Source: Meconema thalassinum
Lineage: Eukaryota; Arthropoda; Insecta; Orthoptera; Tettigoniidae
Direction: 5' to 3'
NCBI GenBank assembly: GCA_946902985.2
Contig: CAMPQE020000052.1
Location: 1,550,001 to 1,614,000, forward strand
Length of the DNA: 64,000 bases
This document shows positions 1 through 12,079 of this stretch, one piece after another. The number at the start of each line of letters is the position of its first letter. Position 1 is the first letter of the stretch. Below the pieces are notes generated by a model. It worked only from the letters and a program-made list of their open reading frames with translations. It was not told where the DNA came from and did not search any database. Position numbers and translations under genes: made by a program.

Positions 1-1690
1 CTTTCTTTTAGAAATGATAGTTCATTTTCATCATTATTTTCCATGGGTATGGAATTATAGAAATCGTCCAGCGAGAACAATTGTGAATTGATTGTCGAGG
101 CATTTGTAGCCTACTTTCATATTTTTTTAGATTAGACATTTTTTTAAACCGAAACTTTAGTTCGTTCAGTCTTCAGCTTGTGTTATTTTAATTCGTTTTT
201 GGTAGGCTCATGGCTAGATCATCGTTTGATTTAATGGTTTGCGTGTATCTATTGATATGCTAATAGACTCCTTTCCATGGTGTAAATCTCACGTGTTTTC
301 TTCTGAGTAGTTAAGCCATTTTTCGAGTTTGGATAGGCGAAACTGAACCGACTATTTTACAAGTGTCTATCTACGATTTGTTTTAATATATAAGTTATTA
401 TGGAAATAGTTATATGTATATATTGGAATAGTGAACTAAGTTAACAGTTCAAACAAGTATAACAGAATTTGTCATAGACTTAAATGTCGATAATTTATGG
501 AAGTAGATAATACAATTTATCTAATAAATTGTTGCAACTTGATGAGTGAAGTTGGAAAAGAGGTACTCTGTGACACTTTTATATTTGTCTACGATAAGGC
601 GTGATATCTTCAGAGTAATTATTGAAAGGTTTTGATTTTAATTACGTTTGGGAAAAATTCTTGACAGCTTTGGAAAGCTGAATTAAGGTATTGTAATTTA
701 ATGAATACGAATTTATTGTGTTAATGAAGCGAATATTTGACATCATTGGATGGTCAACATTAATATTGTGTAATGTACTCGAAATCTTATGTGAAGACAT
801 TAACGTAGTCATTTCGTTTTGTAAGAGTGAAATTAGCTTTTGAGCTATCACCAATTTGGATAGGAAGTTGTAGTGAACGTGAATTGGAATCACGAATGTT
901 TCTCTTAAATGCCAGTATTAATTCAAGTAACCCTACGTTTTTATTCTTGCCTATTAAGATTTGCCGGAGATGAATTGCTTATATCATGACACACATATTT
1001 AAGTGACACAGCCACTTCTCGAATAACTTTAATTAATTCATGCAATATACTGCATTCATTGAAGCATCTGGATAGTTAATAAACTATTTTCTAACTTGTA
1101 ACACTATTCGATTATCTTAATTGATTGTTGAATGCAACAAATTAAGAGAATTACAACCTTGAGATATACTTGTCGAATTAAATGGAAATGGGCAGCGATA
1201 ATAACAAAATCCTAACTAAGGATATAATCTGTATATAAAATGTAAGATATGTATAAATTTTTAATAAGGGTATAGCATCAGTGCATGATTTAATATTGTA
1301 TTTTTCATGTAATGTGTTCAATGAATGAGATATTTAAATACTGCGATTTAGAGCAGTAAGATGGGGCCTTATTATAGGCGTTTATTGAAACAATTTTCGT
1401 CATTTGATTTAGAGAAGCATTCTTCATTTTTGTCTAGTGGACAGACATACACCATTTGCCAGTTAATAAACTGAATTTAATTTTAAAAAAAATTCTTTGA
1501 ACGACTGGTGTTTTCTATTAGAAAAGGGAGTGCGTTAGGAGGACCAGTGAGTGGTTTTTTTTTCTGAGTTTGCTTAAAATTAACGCCCGAGATACTTTCG
1601 TTTTCTTTTAGAGTCTCTTGTTCGAGTTTTTTTTGAGAGCTTCGTTTCATTGTAATTCATACACCATTAGCACCTTCGTAGGGCATTCTT
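1..1690. other. AT-rich stretch with no recognisable gene
   Basis: Both strands were read. Open frames are short (under 85 codons), have no recognisable motif and sit in AT-rich DNA. No RNA gene or repeat copy shared with the rest of the window was found. It is probably intergenic or intronic. Confidence 0.5.
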
Positions 1691-1699
1691 TAATATCGA

Positions 1700-1990
1700 C
1701 GTATCCTGATCCCTGGTTGATCCCAGTTGGTAGGATTTTGGGGGTTATTTCAGCCGGGAACTTCCAGAATCTACGATCCAGCTTTTCCATCGGATTTCAA
1801 CAGGTATGACCACGTGGATTACGGGTACAGTTTCAAACTTGCCTCTTTCCCAATCCTCACCTTAATTGCTAATACACACATAAATACAGACACCGCTATA
1901 ATACAGGTTATCAGAGAACTTCTACACAACCAGACCCGAGTACACGAAGCTAAATGACCACGATGTTCTAGTCCTCAAATGAAACAACAA
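1700..1990 (+). repeat. Fragment of a tRNA-derived SINE family (3' part)
   Basis: The stretch around 1864-1960 (AATACAG, GGTTATCAGA, TTCTACACA, then GTACACGAAGCTAAATGACC) matches 31455-31550 almost step for step. There it forms the tail of a SINE with a tRNA-like head. No head is visible here, so this is a truncated copy. Small open frames across it are incidental. Confidence 0.55.
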
Positions 1991-2317
1991 CGAAACATAT
2001 CGGAGGAGATTCATATTGCCAGTATACGTGTTCCTGAGAAATTCCCTTGGTATTATCCTCTTATTATATTCCAACAAATAGAAGAGAACTCTATTTGAGG
2101 TGTTCATGTTAAGATGTTTCGTGTAATACCAGATTCAAACAATAGGTAACGTTAATGGAATCCAACCGGGAAATGCATCTACTCGCTATATTACTAGTGC
2201 CCCATCCTCAATAATTACGGTCACTGTGACATCTTGTATAATTTCTGTCATAAGACATTGGTAAATAGGTCGACACAGACGATAACACGTAACGAAAACA
2301 AATTATTAACCACTCCC

Positions 2318-2385
2318 CCTAACAGATATCGAACCCCAAGTCTTTCCATTCACAGTCCAACGCGTTACCACAGATGCTTACACAC
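2318..2385 (-). repeat. tRNA-like SINE head
   Basis: Read on the minus strand this has an A-box-like TGTGGTAACGCGTTGG and a B-box-like GGGGTTCGATATC at tRNA spacing. No acceptor stem closes, so a SINE head or tRNA relic is more likely than a working tRNA gene. Confidence 0.35.
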
Positions 2386-2569
2386 TTCACTTTTTAAAAT
2401 CTAAAACGTTCTTATGTGTTCGATTCCTTTCCTTAGTCGACAGGCATATGTTCTTTTCTCTTGTTGTGATGGCATTAAAATGTGCAGCCACCGCCAGCTC
2501 AATCGCATGCGCTATTCACCTGAGCATCATAAGTAGCGGAAACAACATTTTGTCATGGAGTAATGAGAA

Positions 2570-2690
2570 TTACGAATCGTGTGATATTCTCGCGGCATAT
2601 TATCTGGAGTAGAAGACGGATGCCACGGAAAACCATTTCCAGGATGATTTAAGTTGGTATCGAGTAGATGATAAAGATTTGAAAATCTAC
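2570..2690 (-). repeat. SINE remnant (GGTTTTCCGTGG family)
   Basis: GCCACGGAAAACCATTTCCAG is the reverse complement of the body motif seen in the better SINE copy at 15398-15420. The rest of the element is too decayed to place its ends. Confidence 0.4.
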
Positions 2691-3181
2691 TCCACAAGCA
2701 TATTAACACACTTTATTTTGTTTGTGTAAAAATAATCCAACCTGAAAATTAATTCAGCAGGCTCATTCAGTTGTTAGCTTTTCTTCTACTAACGTCAGTT
2801 TCTCTCAGCGGATATATAGTGGGAAAAGTCATGTTACCTGCCTAATGAACTCTACACTACGGTATTTCTCATAAGTGGATCAATTAATACTATTTAATAT
2901 TTGTCAAACGAAAGATTACAGGCTGTGTTTATCTCGGGGTTACAGAGGGTTTTGACATGACACAGCGTAGGAATGAGGAATGGTTTGCAACCCTGTGTTA
3001 CAGAGGGCTTAGACTTGACACGTGCGGCGGCCTGAGTGAGTCTCAGTTTTCCATTAAACCGAGGTGGTTAACATTTCGAACACTTGCTACCCTGAATATA
3101 CAGAGTACATTGCATTCGTTCTACAGATCGTTGTGTCGTCGTCCAACCATCAGATAAAAAGGGTCCTTTACAGGACCAAAT

Positions 3182-4698
3182 AAAACAAGTAGTTCCGTGA
3201 AGAACTATACAGCCTATTTTCATATATCCTACTCATGTTAATTGCCTCTATCAACATACAAAAATTCAGTTTGATTGCTGTAATAGATTCGTAGTTGTTG
3301 AGAACCGACTAAATATTGCGGATGGTCGCCATGTTGAATTTTTATATATGTAGGTCTTAGAGTTATGTACTGTTACATGAAGATTATTGTGTACGTGTAG
3401 TATTCAAATTTCATTCGCATGATTAGGACACAATAAGTAAAAACGACATTTTAAAATTTCGCACAGCTGCCATCTTGTGGCTATGGAAACAATTGAAAAA
3501 AATAGATGCCAGTGGATTAACATTTGTATAAGGATTTACTGTACCAAGTGTCACTGCTCTCGGACGGTTAATTTGCGAGAAACGACCCTGTGAATATTTA
3601 TACTTCGCGTCACCGCCATGTTGGATTTGTGGTTACCAGGTCATTGAAAGTCCTATAGGTGAACATATATTCTTAGCCCCTATGAACATTAAAAAATTCA
3701 GTTCGATTTCGGTCATAGATTCGTAGATATTGAGATCCATCATAATATTTCGGATGGTTGCCATGTTGGATTGTTATACGTATAGGCCATAGAGTCATAT
3801 ACCATTAAAGGAAAATGAATGCGTAGGTTCATTATTCAAACTTTCACTTCGATCGAATGATTACAAGACAAGAAATAAAAACTTAATTTAAAAATTCCCT
3901 CAACCGCCATCTTGAGGTTATGTAAACAATTGAACTAAATTAGAAACCGGTGCATTACAATGTGTATAAATATTTCTTGTGCCAAGTTTCATTGCGTTTG
4001 GATCATTAGATCGCGAGAAAGGTGTATTTAAAATTTTTCAACTTCGCTTGGCTGTCATATTCGTTTTGTAGTTAACCGGTTTTTGAAAGTCTTATAGATA
4101 AACTTCCAGAAGTGCCCTTTATCTCCGTACAAAATTTCAGGGAGATACCGCTAATAGTTTCAGAATGCCGGTGAAATATTTCGCACAGCCGCCATCTTGA
4201 GGTTATATAAACAATAGAACGAAGTTAGATGTCGGTGCATTAGAACGTGTATAAGCATATACTGTTCCAAGTTTCATTGCGTTTGGATCATTAAATCGCG
4301 AGAAACGTCTATTTAAATGTCGCAACTTCGCTTGGCCGCCATGTTCGTTTTGTAGTTACCAGATTTTCAAAAGTCACATAGGTGAAATTCTAGTAATTCC
4401 CTTTATTACTGTAAAAATTCCAGGGTGATATCGGTAATAGTTTCGGAGATATTGAATACTGGTGAAATATTTCGCACAGCCGCCATGTTGGATTGGTGAG
4501 ACGTAACAAAATTTGAAGGGCACGGTCGGGGTCATCCGGAATAGTGCTATTAACTTACCGAGTTTCATTGAAATCGCTCCGGCCGTTTAGATGTTATCAG
4601 GGGAGAACCACACCATCTCACACACACACGCACACACAGACACACGGACAAAAGGTGATCTTATAAGCTTATTTTTTCAAAAATGAAAATAGGCTAAA
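3182..4698 (+). repeat. 1.5 kb interspersed repeat, copy 1, internally repetitive
   Basis: The copy opens with AGTTCCGTGAAGAACTATAC and ends in ATGAAAATAGGCTAAAA. The motif AGCCTATTTTCAT near 3211 and its complement near 4683 give short inverted ends. A shorter copy lies inverted at 16715-17366. Inside, the phrase GCCGCCATNTTG followed by GTTATGTAAACAATTGAA recurs several times, so the element has an internally duplicated core. A CA-rich simple repeat (4618-4648) precedes the shared 3' end. No coding capacity is visible. Class unknown. Confidence 0.7.
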
Positions 4699-4699
4699 A

Positions 4700-5052
4700 C
4701 TTACTCGTTGGAACAGGTAGATATGCACACATACTAAATCCACTATAAACGACATTAAGCAAAAAAAAAAAATCTTCTTGCTCGGGATTCGAACGTTCCA
4801 CATAACATCTATTCTGACATTATTTCAGCAATGCTTGATTTAGTCACCATAGCTACTGAGAGGCATGGTGTATCGCTGGAATGTCTAGAATCTATTTGTA
4901 GACGTGAGGTGATGATATTCGGATCTGTGATCGTTTTAATCATGCATTATATTTGAGTTCATTGAAATAACACTGCTGCTAATGATTTCCACTATATTCA
5001 CGAGCATGAAGTCCACGGTAAAGTATTACTAGGGCTGAGAAAGAGCAGGTCA
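4700..5052. other. No gene seen
   Basis: AT-rich sequence between the interspersed repeat and the retrotransposon leader. No motif or repeat copy was recognised. Confidence 0.4.
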
Positions 5053-5432
5053 TGTTAGGGCTTATTTTATTTAGCGTGTGGCGTTACACATAGAACACAA
5101 TAATAATAACAATAATAATAAAATGTACAAACATCTCCGCCTGCAGCATCTGCTGGATGGATTGAGTAACTCAGCAGTTGCTGTTGCCGGTCCCAAGCCC
5201 GGAGAAGGGAGGAGGATTGGCTTAAAGCCGTAAAACAGTATCCAATAATAACTTTGGCCCTCTGACGCTAACAACCTTAGTTGTACATTGGGTAGAGTAG
5301 GGTCTACTCCCACACCCGAGCACATTTCTCAACTGCTCAAAATGAAGCATCAAACGGAAATATTACCCCAGTTGGTAGACAATCCTGGAAGTCGCAAGCA
5401 GACAGGATTCTGGGGAGTCTGCACCCTCATGC

Positions 5433-6290
5433 TTGAAGGAGAAGTCGGAATCTCTTGAACTATCTGTTACATCCAAACTCAAGTGCAATGTTGTGAACTT
5501 TTGTGCCACCTTCAACGCCAATTCACTTCTCAAAGTCGGCAAACTCAAACACTTCACAGACACCCTCACCAAACATCAGATAGCTGCGATTCAAGAAACA
5601 CGCTACACGGATAACGATTCATTCGAAACTCAAGGTTTCAGAGTCTTCAAAAGCAAAACTGACAAGGTAATCTTCAAAGGAGATCCTCATCTTGGCACTG
5701 TTTTCATTGTTAGTAACAAAATACTCCGATAAATTATCAGTTTCAACCCCATATCCAATAGGCTATCCACTCGCAGTGTCAAATGTGCCAATACAGTCCA
5801 AACGTTTGTGAATGTTCACGCACCCATCAACCAAGACAACAAATGGAACCCGGAGACTGTGGAAATCTTCTGGGAAACATTGGATGAAATCCTATCTAAA
5901 ATTCCTAAATTACATGTCACAGTTCTCCTGGGCGACTTCAATGCTCAAATTGGTAACGAACGAAAATACTGGCATATAGTTGGTGATTATCAAGCACACG
6001 CCAGAACCAACCGGAATGGAGAACGTTTAATTGAACTATGTGGGAATAACACACTAGTGCTAAAATCCAAGGTTTTCAAACATCTACCATGGAAGCAAAT
6101 GGCAACGACATCCCTAAAACTTAACTAGGAGAATTTCAACTTGACCATTTAGCTATTTCTGTCGGATTATCAAAAGAAATACTTAATGTCAAAGTCCTTC
6201 GAGGCGCCAATCTTGACTCGGATCATTGCAGTCTAAAATCAAGTTTAAATTCATTACAAAAAACACACGGAAAAGTTGCAGACATAAAAT
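5433..6290 (+). pseudogene. APE-type endonuclease domain of the RTE-like element
   Basis: This would nick target DNA to prime reverse transcription. The apurinic-endonuclease signature is visible across frame changes: IAAIQETR (catalytic Glu, about 5581), VNVHAPINQDNKWN (about 5808), VLLGDFNAQIG (Asp/Asn pair, about 5930) and LDSDHCSLKS (terminal Asp-His, about 6214). Stops near 5731 and 6126 and at least one frameshift separate the blocks, so no intact protein can be made. It continues downstream into the reverse transcriptase of the same element. Confidence 0.75.
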
Positions 6291-6559
6291 TCTTCGACCC
6301 GACACAGAGAAACCCAATTTACTTCAGAATGAATTCTCAGAAAATATCCCAACACTTACCTCACCAGACCTTGAATGACTGGAGCGTTCCATGGTAAAAA
6401 AAACAGCTCTCGAAATTGCGCCTCAAACACGGAAACCTTGACATCCTTGGTGGAACTTACAATGTGATGAAGCCCTGAATGACAGAAATCGAGCTTGGCT
6501 TCTCTGGAAATCTCACAAAACAGAGAATAAATATGAACATTTAGTAGAAACGACTAAGG

Positions 6560-8810
6560 ACTTCTCGAGTTATTCGGAACGCTAGAAGACAATTCCACAA
6601 AAACGAACTGACCAACATCGAGTTGAATTTCCAGAAGCATAACTCCAGAAATGTCTACCAAACGTTCAAGAGGAATCTAAACAATAGAATCCTCCTAATT
6701 TGTGCTTCCATGACCCGATCACCAACCAGATTGCTCACAGTGACAATGGTTACTGTCAAATTTTAGCTACATACATTAAAAACCTTCTCAACTGTGATCC
6801 ACCGGAGTCGACTTTCACTCCAATTTGGAATTTAGTCCCAACTAATCCAGACTCTTCTCCACCAGACTTCTCTGAGCTGCGAAAGATCATCATTTCACTT
6901 AAAAATAACAAATCCCCTGGCGAGGACTCGGTAATCGCAGAACACTGGAAGCTCCTGGATGATAGCGCACTGGAACCTCTCTTACTAACTCTCCAACAGA
7001 TTTGGAAAACTACCGAGATACCAACTAAATGGACCGCAGCTCTTATTCATGCGCTTCATAAAAAGGTGAAAAGTCAGACGTCAATAACTATCGGGGCATT
7101 TCTCTCCTTCCAATCACCAACAAGATCCTCTCTAATATCTTACTCACTAGAGCCGAGGAACAACTAGACTCACTAGTATGCGAGTACCAGGCTGGCTTTA
7201 GAAAAAAACAGATCATATGCTGAACAGATTCTGAATCAGAAAATGACCATCGCTTATCAGAAACTGAGATCTAGACCATTCGTCATCGACTTCGTAGACT
7301 TTCAGAAAGATTACGACCCCATTGACCGAGCAACTCTTCTCCAAGTGTTCCACGAATTTGGTCTTGACAATAAGAATCGAATGATCCACAGTATCTTTCT
7401 GATACAACTTCCTAAGTAAAGTTCAGATCCGAGTTTTCTAATCCCTTCCACATTCCATCAGGTTTTCGACAGGGTGATGGATTCTCACCATTGCTTTTCA
7501 ACTGTGCCCTTGAGAGAGTCATAAGAGAACCTTGAGATAACATCAATATTGATTACCTCGCATTTGCTGATGACCTCGTTTTGTTAGCTTCCTCTCCAGA
7601 AATAGCCACGATGGGTGAGTGGATAGCGTGTCGGTTTACTAACTCCGAGATTATAGGTTCGCTCCTGACCGTGGTAAGTGATTTTTAAAGGCGGCAAAAA
7701 TACGACGCGCATGTCATACGATGTTGGCATGTCAAAGAACCCATTCAAATTTAGTAGGCCGTGCTCATAATGGCAAAATTAATCTCGGGAATTTCCGCCA
7801 ACACATAGTTCCTTATTTCTCTACCTGAAAGTGCTATAGTGTTCAAGGAGCTTAGATATCTAACCTCCTTGACTCTCATAGTGATTCAAGGAACAACGAA
7901 ATTCGACATGCAAGCTCCCACTTGGTGTCAAATTTCAAAGCTGGCACCCGGCATCCGAAGCCACACGATAAAAAAGTAAATTACTTACATGATTGTGCAA
8001 ACAAAGTAGGAATCAAGATATCGTACACTAAAACCCAATTAATATCTAATATAAAAGAAGCTCCAGCTCGGCTTCAAACCTCTCACGGCCAGATCTTAAA
8101 AGTTCAAAAGTTTAAATATCATGGAGAGTGGATCGAGCCAAATAATTCTGAAAAGTTCGCCATGTCAACACGAGTCAATAAATTCGAAACAGCCATCCGC
8201 CTCACAAACCAACTGTACAATAAAACGTCCATCTCTAGGAATGCATAGTTAAGACATTATCAAACTGTGATTATACTGGAATGCAGCGGAATGCCTAACA
8301 AACCGCGCAGCCGGGCCGATCAAGAGACTTGAAGTTAAGGAAAGAAAGATCATATGGAAAATTCTTGGTCCTAAGTTCCAAGATTGAGGTTACAAGCTCT
8401 GGAGTAATTCAGAAATATACTCCCACATTTAAAAGGTTTCAAGTGTAATCCGGGAACGGAGAATAACATACTATGTCCACCTCCTCAGAATGCCAGTCAG
8501 TGGACTCTCCAACGGTCTATTATCATACCTCCGAGGCTAAAATGTGATGCCTCTATGGCTGGTGGATGTGGATAAAGACTTGTTAAAGTTTGAAATTTCT
8601 GAATCAGATATCCTGCTCAGAACGCCATTGAAACAAAAACTCCGTCAGGTCCATCAAGAGGAAGTAAAACCGAGAAAGAGGTATATTCACTCGGATGAAT
8701 AGAAGAAATCCCATCCTGAAAAGATGAAGGAGTGGTGGGCTGACAAGAAGAAGACAGTTGAGATGTCGCGGTCCCTAGTGGCCACAACGATAAAAGTACA
8801 TACAAGCACA
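6560..8810 (+). pseudogene. Reverse transcriptase and C-terminal region of the RTE-like element
   Basis: Reverse transcriptase blocks appear in order but in shifting frames. LKNNKSPGEDSVIAEHWK (about 6900) is the usual pre-finger block. NYRGISLLP and QAGFRK are split around 7090-7205. FVIDFVDFQKDYD (about 7278) holds the first catalytic Asp region. FADDLVLLAS (about 7560) is the catalytic ADD box. Thumb and C-terminal sequence resumes at 7985 (LHDCANKVGIKISYTKTQ) after the SINE, and KVQKFKYHGEWIEP follows at about 8100. Multiple stops and indels make this a dead copy. Confidence 0.75.
7610..7972 (+). repeat. tRNA-derived SINE inserted in the RTE-like element
   Basis: A tRNA-like head has A box TGGATAGCGTGTCGG and B box AGGTTCGCTCCT (7616-7672). 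It is followed by a body containing CATGTCATACGATGTTGGCA and TGTCAAAGAACCC. The same body occurs in the SINE at 31070-31560. Reverse transcriptase coding stops at AGCCACGAT on the left and resumes after AGCCACACGAT on the right, which looks like a diverged target-site duplication. The SINE is therefore younger than the retrotransposon it interrupts. Confidence 0.65.
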
Positions 8811-8970
8811 GATGTCGACCTTATTATAACTTTACGTCCAGTCTATTTATCCAGTCCAGGCTCGATGGTGTAGCACTGAAAAAGTCGCTAGGGTCACCTC
8901 GGTACGCCCTTATTATGCAATATTCCAGAATGTGCCTGATGGTCTGGTTCGATGTATCATAATTACAGCA

Positions 8971-9180
8971 TAGTGGGGAGGTTAAGACTAAAATCAATGG
9001 GGTACCGTTCATTTCTTGATAGAAGCATGAGACTTGGCAAACTTATAGCTTGGACCCTAAACTTTCGATCTGAGATGGTAGCCACATCCGGAAGTCGGGC
9101 CTGTTTTGCAAGGTTGCCTACCCACCCGGAGTGAACTACGAAATCCACGCTTAAGTCGATTACAAATGCCCTTTCTCATT
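8971..9180 (+). repeat. Left arm of a ~210-bp inverted repeat
   Basis: Begins TAGTGGGGAG. It holds GAGATGGTAGCCAC, a CCGGAAGT motif and GGTTGCCTACCCACCCGG, and ends near AAATGCCCTTTCTC. The same sequence lies reversed at 11642-11867. The two arms enclose the FEN-like repetitive ORF and may be terminal inverted repeats of its carrier transposon. Confidence 0.65.
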
Positions 9181-9590
9181 TTCAAAAACTCGCCAATGTA
9201 TTTCTTAAGGGTCCTCGCCTCTGTTTGGGAACGAGAATCAGACGACGCGGCTGATGAAGCGAGATGCAGAAGTACGCGTGGCGTCACGCGCTCCTAGTCT
9301 CTATGCAGCTTGACGCGGGTAAGCGACGCAACGCTACCGCCGTGTATTGTTGCGGTCAGTAACAGAGTCTTGGTGCTGGTGCTGTGTTGTTTTGCTTTGT
9401 TTGGGGAGCTGATTTATTGGAGATAATTGTGCGTCATTCATCCTGTGCATGCGAATATATTGATAAGTACTTACACGGTATATATTTTATTCGCTTTTAA
9501 AGCTGTTGTCCCTCTTTTATTTCGACTATTCGTTACATCCCTGTGTTATAGGTTATGTATACTTACAGTTCAAAATACATACCCTCTTTA
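9180..9590. other. Non-coding leader between inverted repeat and ORF
   Basis: No motif is recognised. The position between the left inverted-repeat arm and the first recognisable codons suggests the promoter and leader of the putative transposon. Confidence 0.3.
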
Positions 9591-11213
9591 TACGTCAGCT
9601 TCAAAAGCATCGCCAACCAAGACAAAAGAAAAAATCGCCGGCCTCAAAAACGACTGCAGTCTTTTCAGTAAATTATACATAGCTGCAAGTGAGCACCGAT
9701 TGGGAGGCCTAGACCGTTTATTCGAACATGAAAACCAACCAACACCACCGCCTCTCTCCACAAACCGCGAACTAAGACCGGGCAAAAAATCAGATCTTTT
9801 GAAATGTTTGATGGCTGCAAGTTCAGATGGCTTCCACACCAGTGACGTACCCGCCGTACAAGCAAAATTATCGATGGGCCTGCCATATGCTACATCCCGG
9901 ACAGTCAAGAATGTTTCAGGAATATGCCGACAGCATTTTTGTGCCATTCCTCAGGAAATAACTTAATACTGTTCATCGCGTTGACGTCATTTGGGACAAG
10001 TATTTACAGGATAGTCTGGAAAACCACACAAGGGCAGAACGGGGTGAAGGAATACGCACGAGAGTCACAGCAGGAACACGCATTCCGAAAGGATGGTCCA
10101 ACTTTCTGCGCAACTCGGAAAACAAATGCGAGTTTTTCCAATTCCTAAATACGCAAATACAAAAGATCACACAGGAGGGCAAAGAAATGTACAGTACACA
10201 GGATTCGTCTGTGTTAGCATCGCCTCATCGAGAAGATATGGATATGTTGTCTCCATGCAATCACGAAGAGGCAGACACAAGGGTCATGATTCACATCGCG
10301 GATTGTGTAAGTCACGGATACCGAAAAATTCTTGTGCGAACTGTGGACACCGATGTCCTTATATTGGCCGCGAGTATTGTGCCTAAATTAACGGATAAGA
10401 GCTCTGGGTCCACATTGGCACGGGAACGAACCACCAGATCGTAGATGCACATAAAATTGCCCAGGATTTAGGTAGGGATCAATGTCGGTGACAAAACATA
10501 TGTTATCAAGGAAAGGCAATGGTGACTAAAAAGGCTTTACTTGTTGCAGGTCGTAACAAGGCTTGAAGTTTACCCCTGTTTCACGCATTTTATGGATGTG
10601 ATACCGTTTCCTCGTTTTCCAACAATGGTAAGAAGAGTGCCTTTAAAGCATGGACGGCTTATCCTGACGCCACCAAAGGATTTTTGGCAGCTCAGGAGCA
10701 CGATTTGGACAAAACTTTACCTTATATGGAAAAGTTGGTAATCACTATGGATGTCAGGTAGGAAAAATTGATTCATAATACTTCCCGATGCGTTTTTGTT
10801 GAACTTCGTCGTTAACACTTGTGTTTTATTGCATTGTAGGTCGAGTTCAATTATCAACGTAAATGCCTGCCGAAAGGAACTTTTATAAAGAAAACCCGAT
10901 CTCTGGAGAGTATTCCTCCAACGCAGAATGCACTGGAGCAACACCTCTGGCGTGCCATGTACCAGGGGGTTTATGTGTGGGGACAATATCTGAGCCCCAT
11001 CCAGGAACTACCCTCACCGTCAGATTGGAGCTGGGAAGAAAGTCCTTGAGGATGGACACCGCGGTGGACGACTATCCCCATTGCAACTCAGGCTTGCTTA
11101 TAGAACTAATCCGTTGCTGGTGCAAACGTTGTGCAACTAGGCCTCAGCTATGTGTATGTAGGAGGAGAAACTTGAAGATAACGGAACTGTGCTCTTGTGA
11201 CGCAAAGTGTTAA
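9590..11213 (+). pseudogene. Broken ORF of a repetitive invertebrate family with FEN1/PIN-like motifs
   Basis: I recognise this as a multicopy ORF family of unknown function dispersed in arthropod and other invertebrate genomes. Blocks in order: KEKIAGLKNDCSLFSKLYIA (9627), DLLKCLMAASSD, a frameshift near 9910, EYADSIFVPFLRK then a stop near 9962, RVDVIWDKYLQDSL, CNHEEADTRVMIHIAD (10258), VRTVDTDVLILA (10333), a frameshift with short insertion, LFHAFYGCDTVSSFSNNGKK (10569), a possible intron at about 10760-10850, LEQHLWRAMYQGVYVWGQYL, and a Cys-rich end (CWCKRCATRPQLCVC). The EEAD, DTDV and F-x-GCD blocks resemble acidic metal sites of XPG/FEN1-type nucleases, which is my inference. The copy is dead. 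Confidence 0.7.
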
Positions 11214-11641
11214 GTAATATTTTCTGCTTATTTTCTACTTCCGTCTTTATTTTCTGGTGATGGCTGTCCACTTAATAGCTAAGAGATTATTTTAATACAT
11301 TTTTTTCGTTTTTTAGGAAGTTTGTTGAGCCTTCAAGATTAGTTTTGGTGAGACTGATGCATAGGGCCACATGCATTACAAAACATGGACTTCTGCCTTC
11401 TTATTCTTTGTTTTCTCATGCCTTGTTATTCTTCCTGTTTTGATTTTTCGTAAGTTATCAAAATGATTTGTAGTTTTTATAAATAAAGCTCGAAGAATGT
11501 GGTGGCTTGTTTTTGCAGCTTTAGGAAAGATGCGCCTAGTAGGTAGGCGACCTCACCACAAATTTAAATCCTTCCACACCAAATCGTGTTAACAACGTTT
11601 TCCAGCTGATTCTGAGTGCAAAAAGTATTCATTGCGAAGCA
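11214..11641. other. Non-coding stretch after the FEN-like ORF
   Basis: T-rich sequence without recognisable genes. It contains AATAAAG at about 11481, a possible polyadenylation signal for the upstream ORF. Confidence 0.35.
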
Positions 11642-11867
11642 AAAAAGGCATTTGCAATCGACATAAGCGTTGATTTGGTAGTTCACTCCGGGTGGGTAGG
11701 CAACCATGCAAAACAGGCACTCGGCGCGACTTCCGGAAGTGGCTACCATCTCACTTCCGGAAGTGGCTACCATCTCAGATCAAAAGTTTGGGGTCCAAAC
11801 TATAAGTGTGTCAAGTCTCACGCTTCTATCAAAAAATGAACGGTGGTTTTACCTAATCTCCCCACTA
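11642..11867 (-). repeat. Right arm of the ~210-bp inverted repeat
   Basis: Reverse complement of 8971-9180 with scattered mismatches. It has one extra 23-24-bp tandem copy of the CTTCCGGAAGTGGCTACCAT segment (about 11729-11776). It ends CTCCCCACTA. Confidence 0.65.
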
Positions 11868-12079
11868 GTAGGGGTCTGGCCGCGTCCCCCATTTGTGCAG
11901 ATTGTATGCACAAACTCCATGTGCTGTACGGATGCGGTTAGTGGTCTTCCATATATGTCGCGGTTGGTCAAAGCCCTTGGTTAGGATAACTATGATATAC
12001 GCGTTAGTTGCGTTGCCTTTCACCGAACAAAATAAGGGGCTGGTGATCACTCTGTTCATTAGAATAATGTAGGAAAGGC

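Larger units (their letters stand above)
5053..8825 (+). mobile_element. Decayed RTE-like non-LTR retrotransposon
   Basis: One element can be followed from a GC-richer leader (with an AAT microsatellite near 5098), through an endonuclease and reverse transcriptase, to a basic C-terminal tail (EKMKEWWADKKKT, about 8724-8760). The order of endonuclease then reverse transcriptase and the single-ORF design fit the APE-type non-LTR group. RTE is my best clade guess from overall resemblance. The reading frame is broken many times, and a SINE splits it at about 7610-7970. The 3' end near 8825 is set by loss of coding similarity. Confidence 0.75.

Noticed and set aside
8971..8980. CACTA-type transposon ends for the FEN-like ORF's carrier
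   Set aside because: The arms start TAGTG and end CACTA, the reverse of CACTA-element orientation, and no 3-bp duplication is seen.
9588..9947. 119-codon minus-strand ORF
   Set aside because: It is a shadow of the FEN-like repetitive ORF, whose motifs are on the plus strand.
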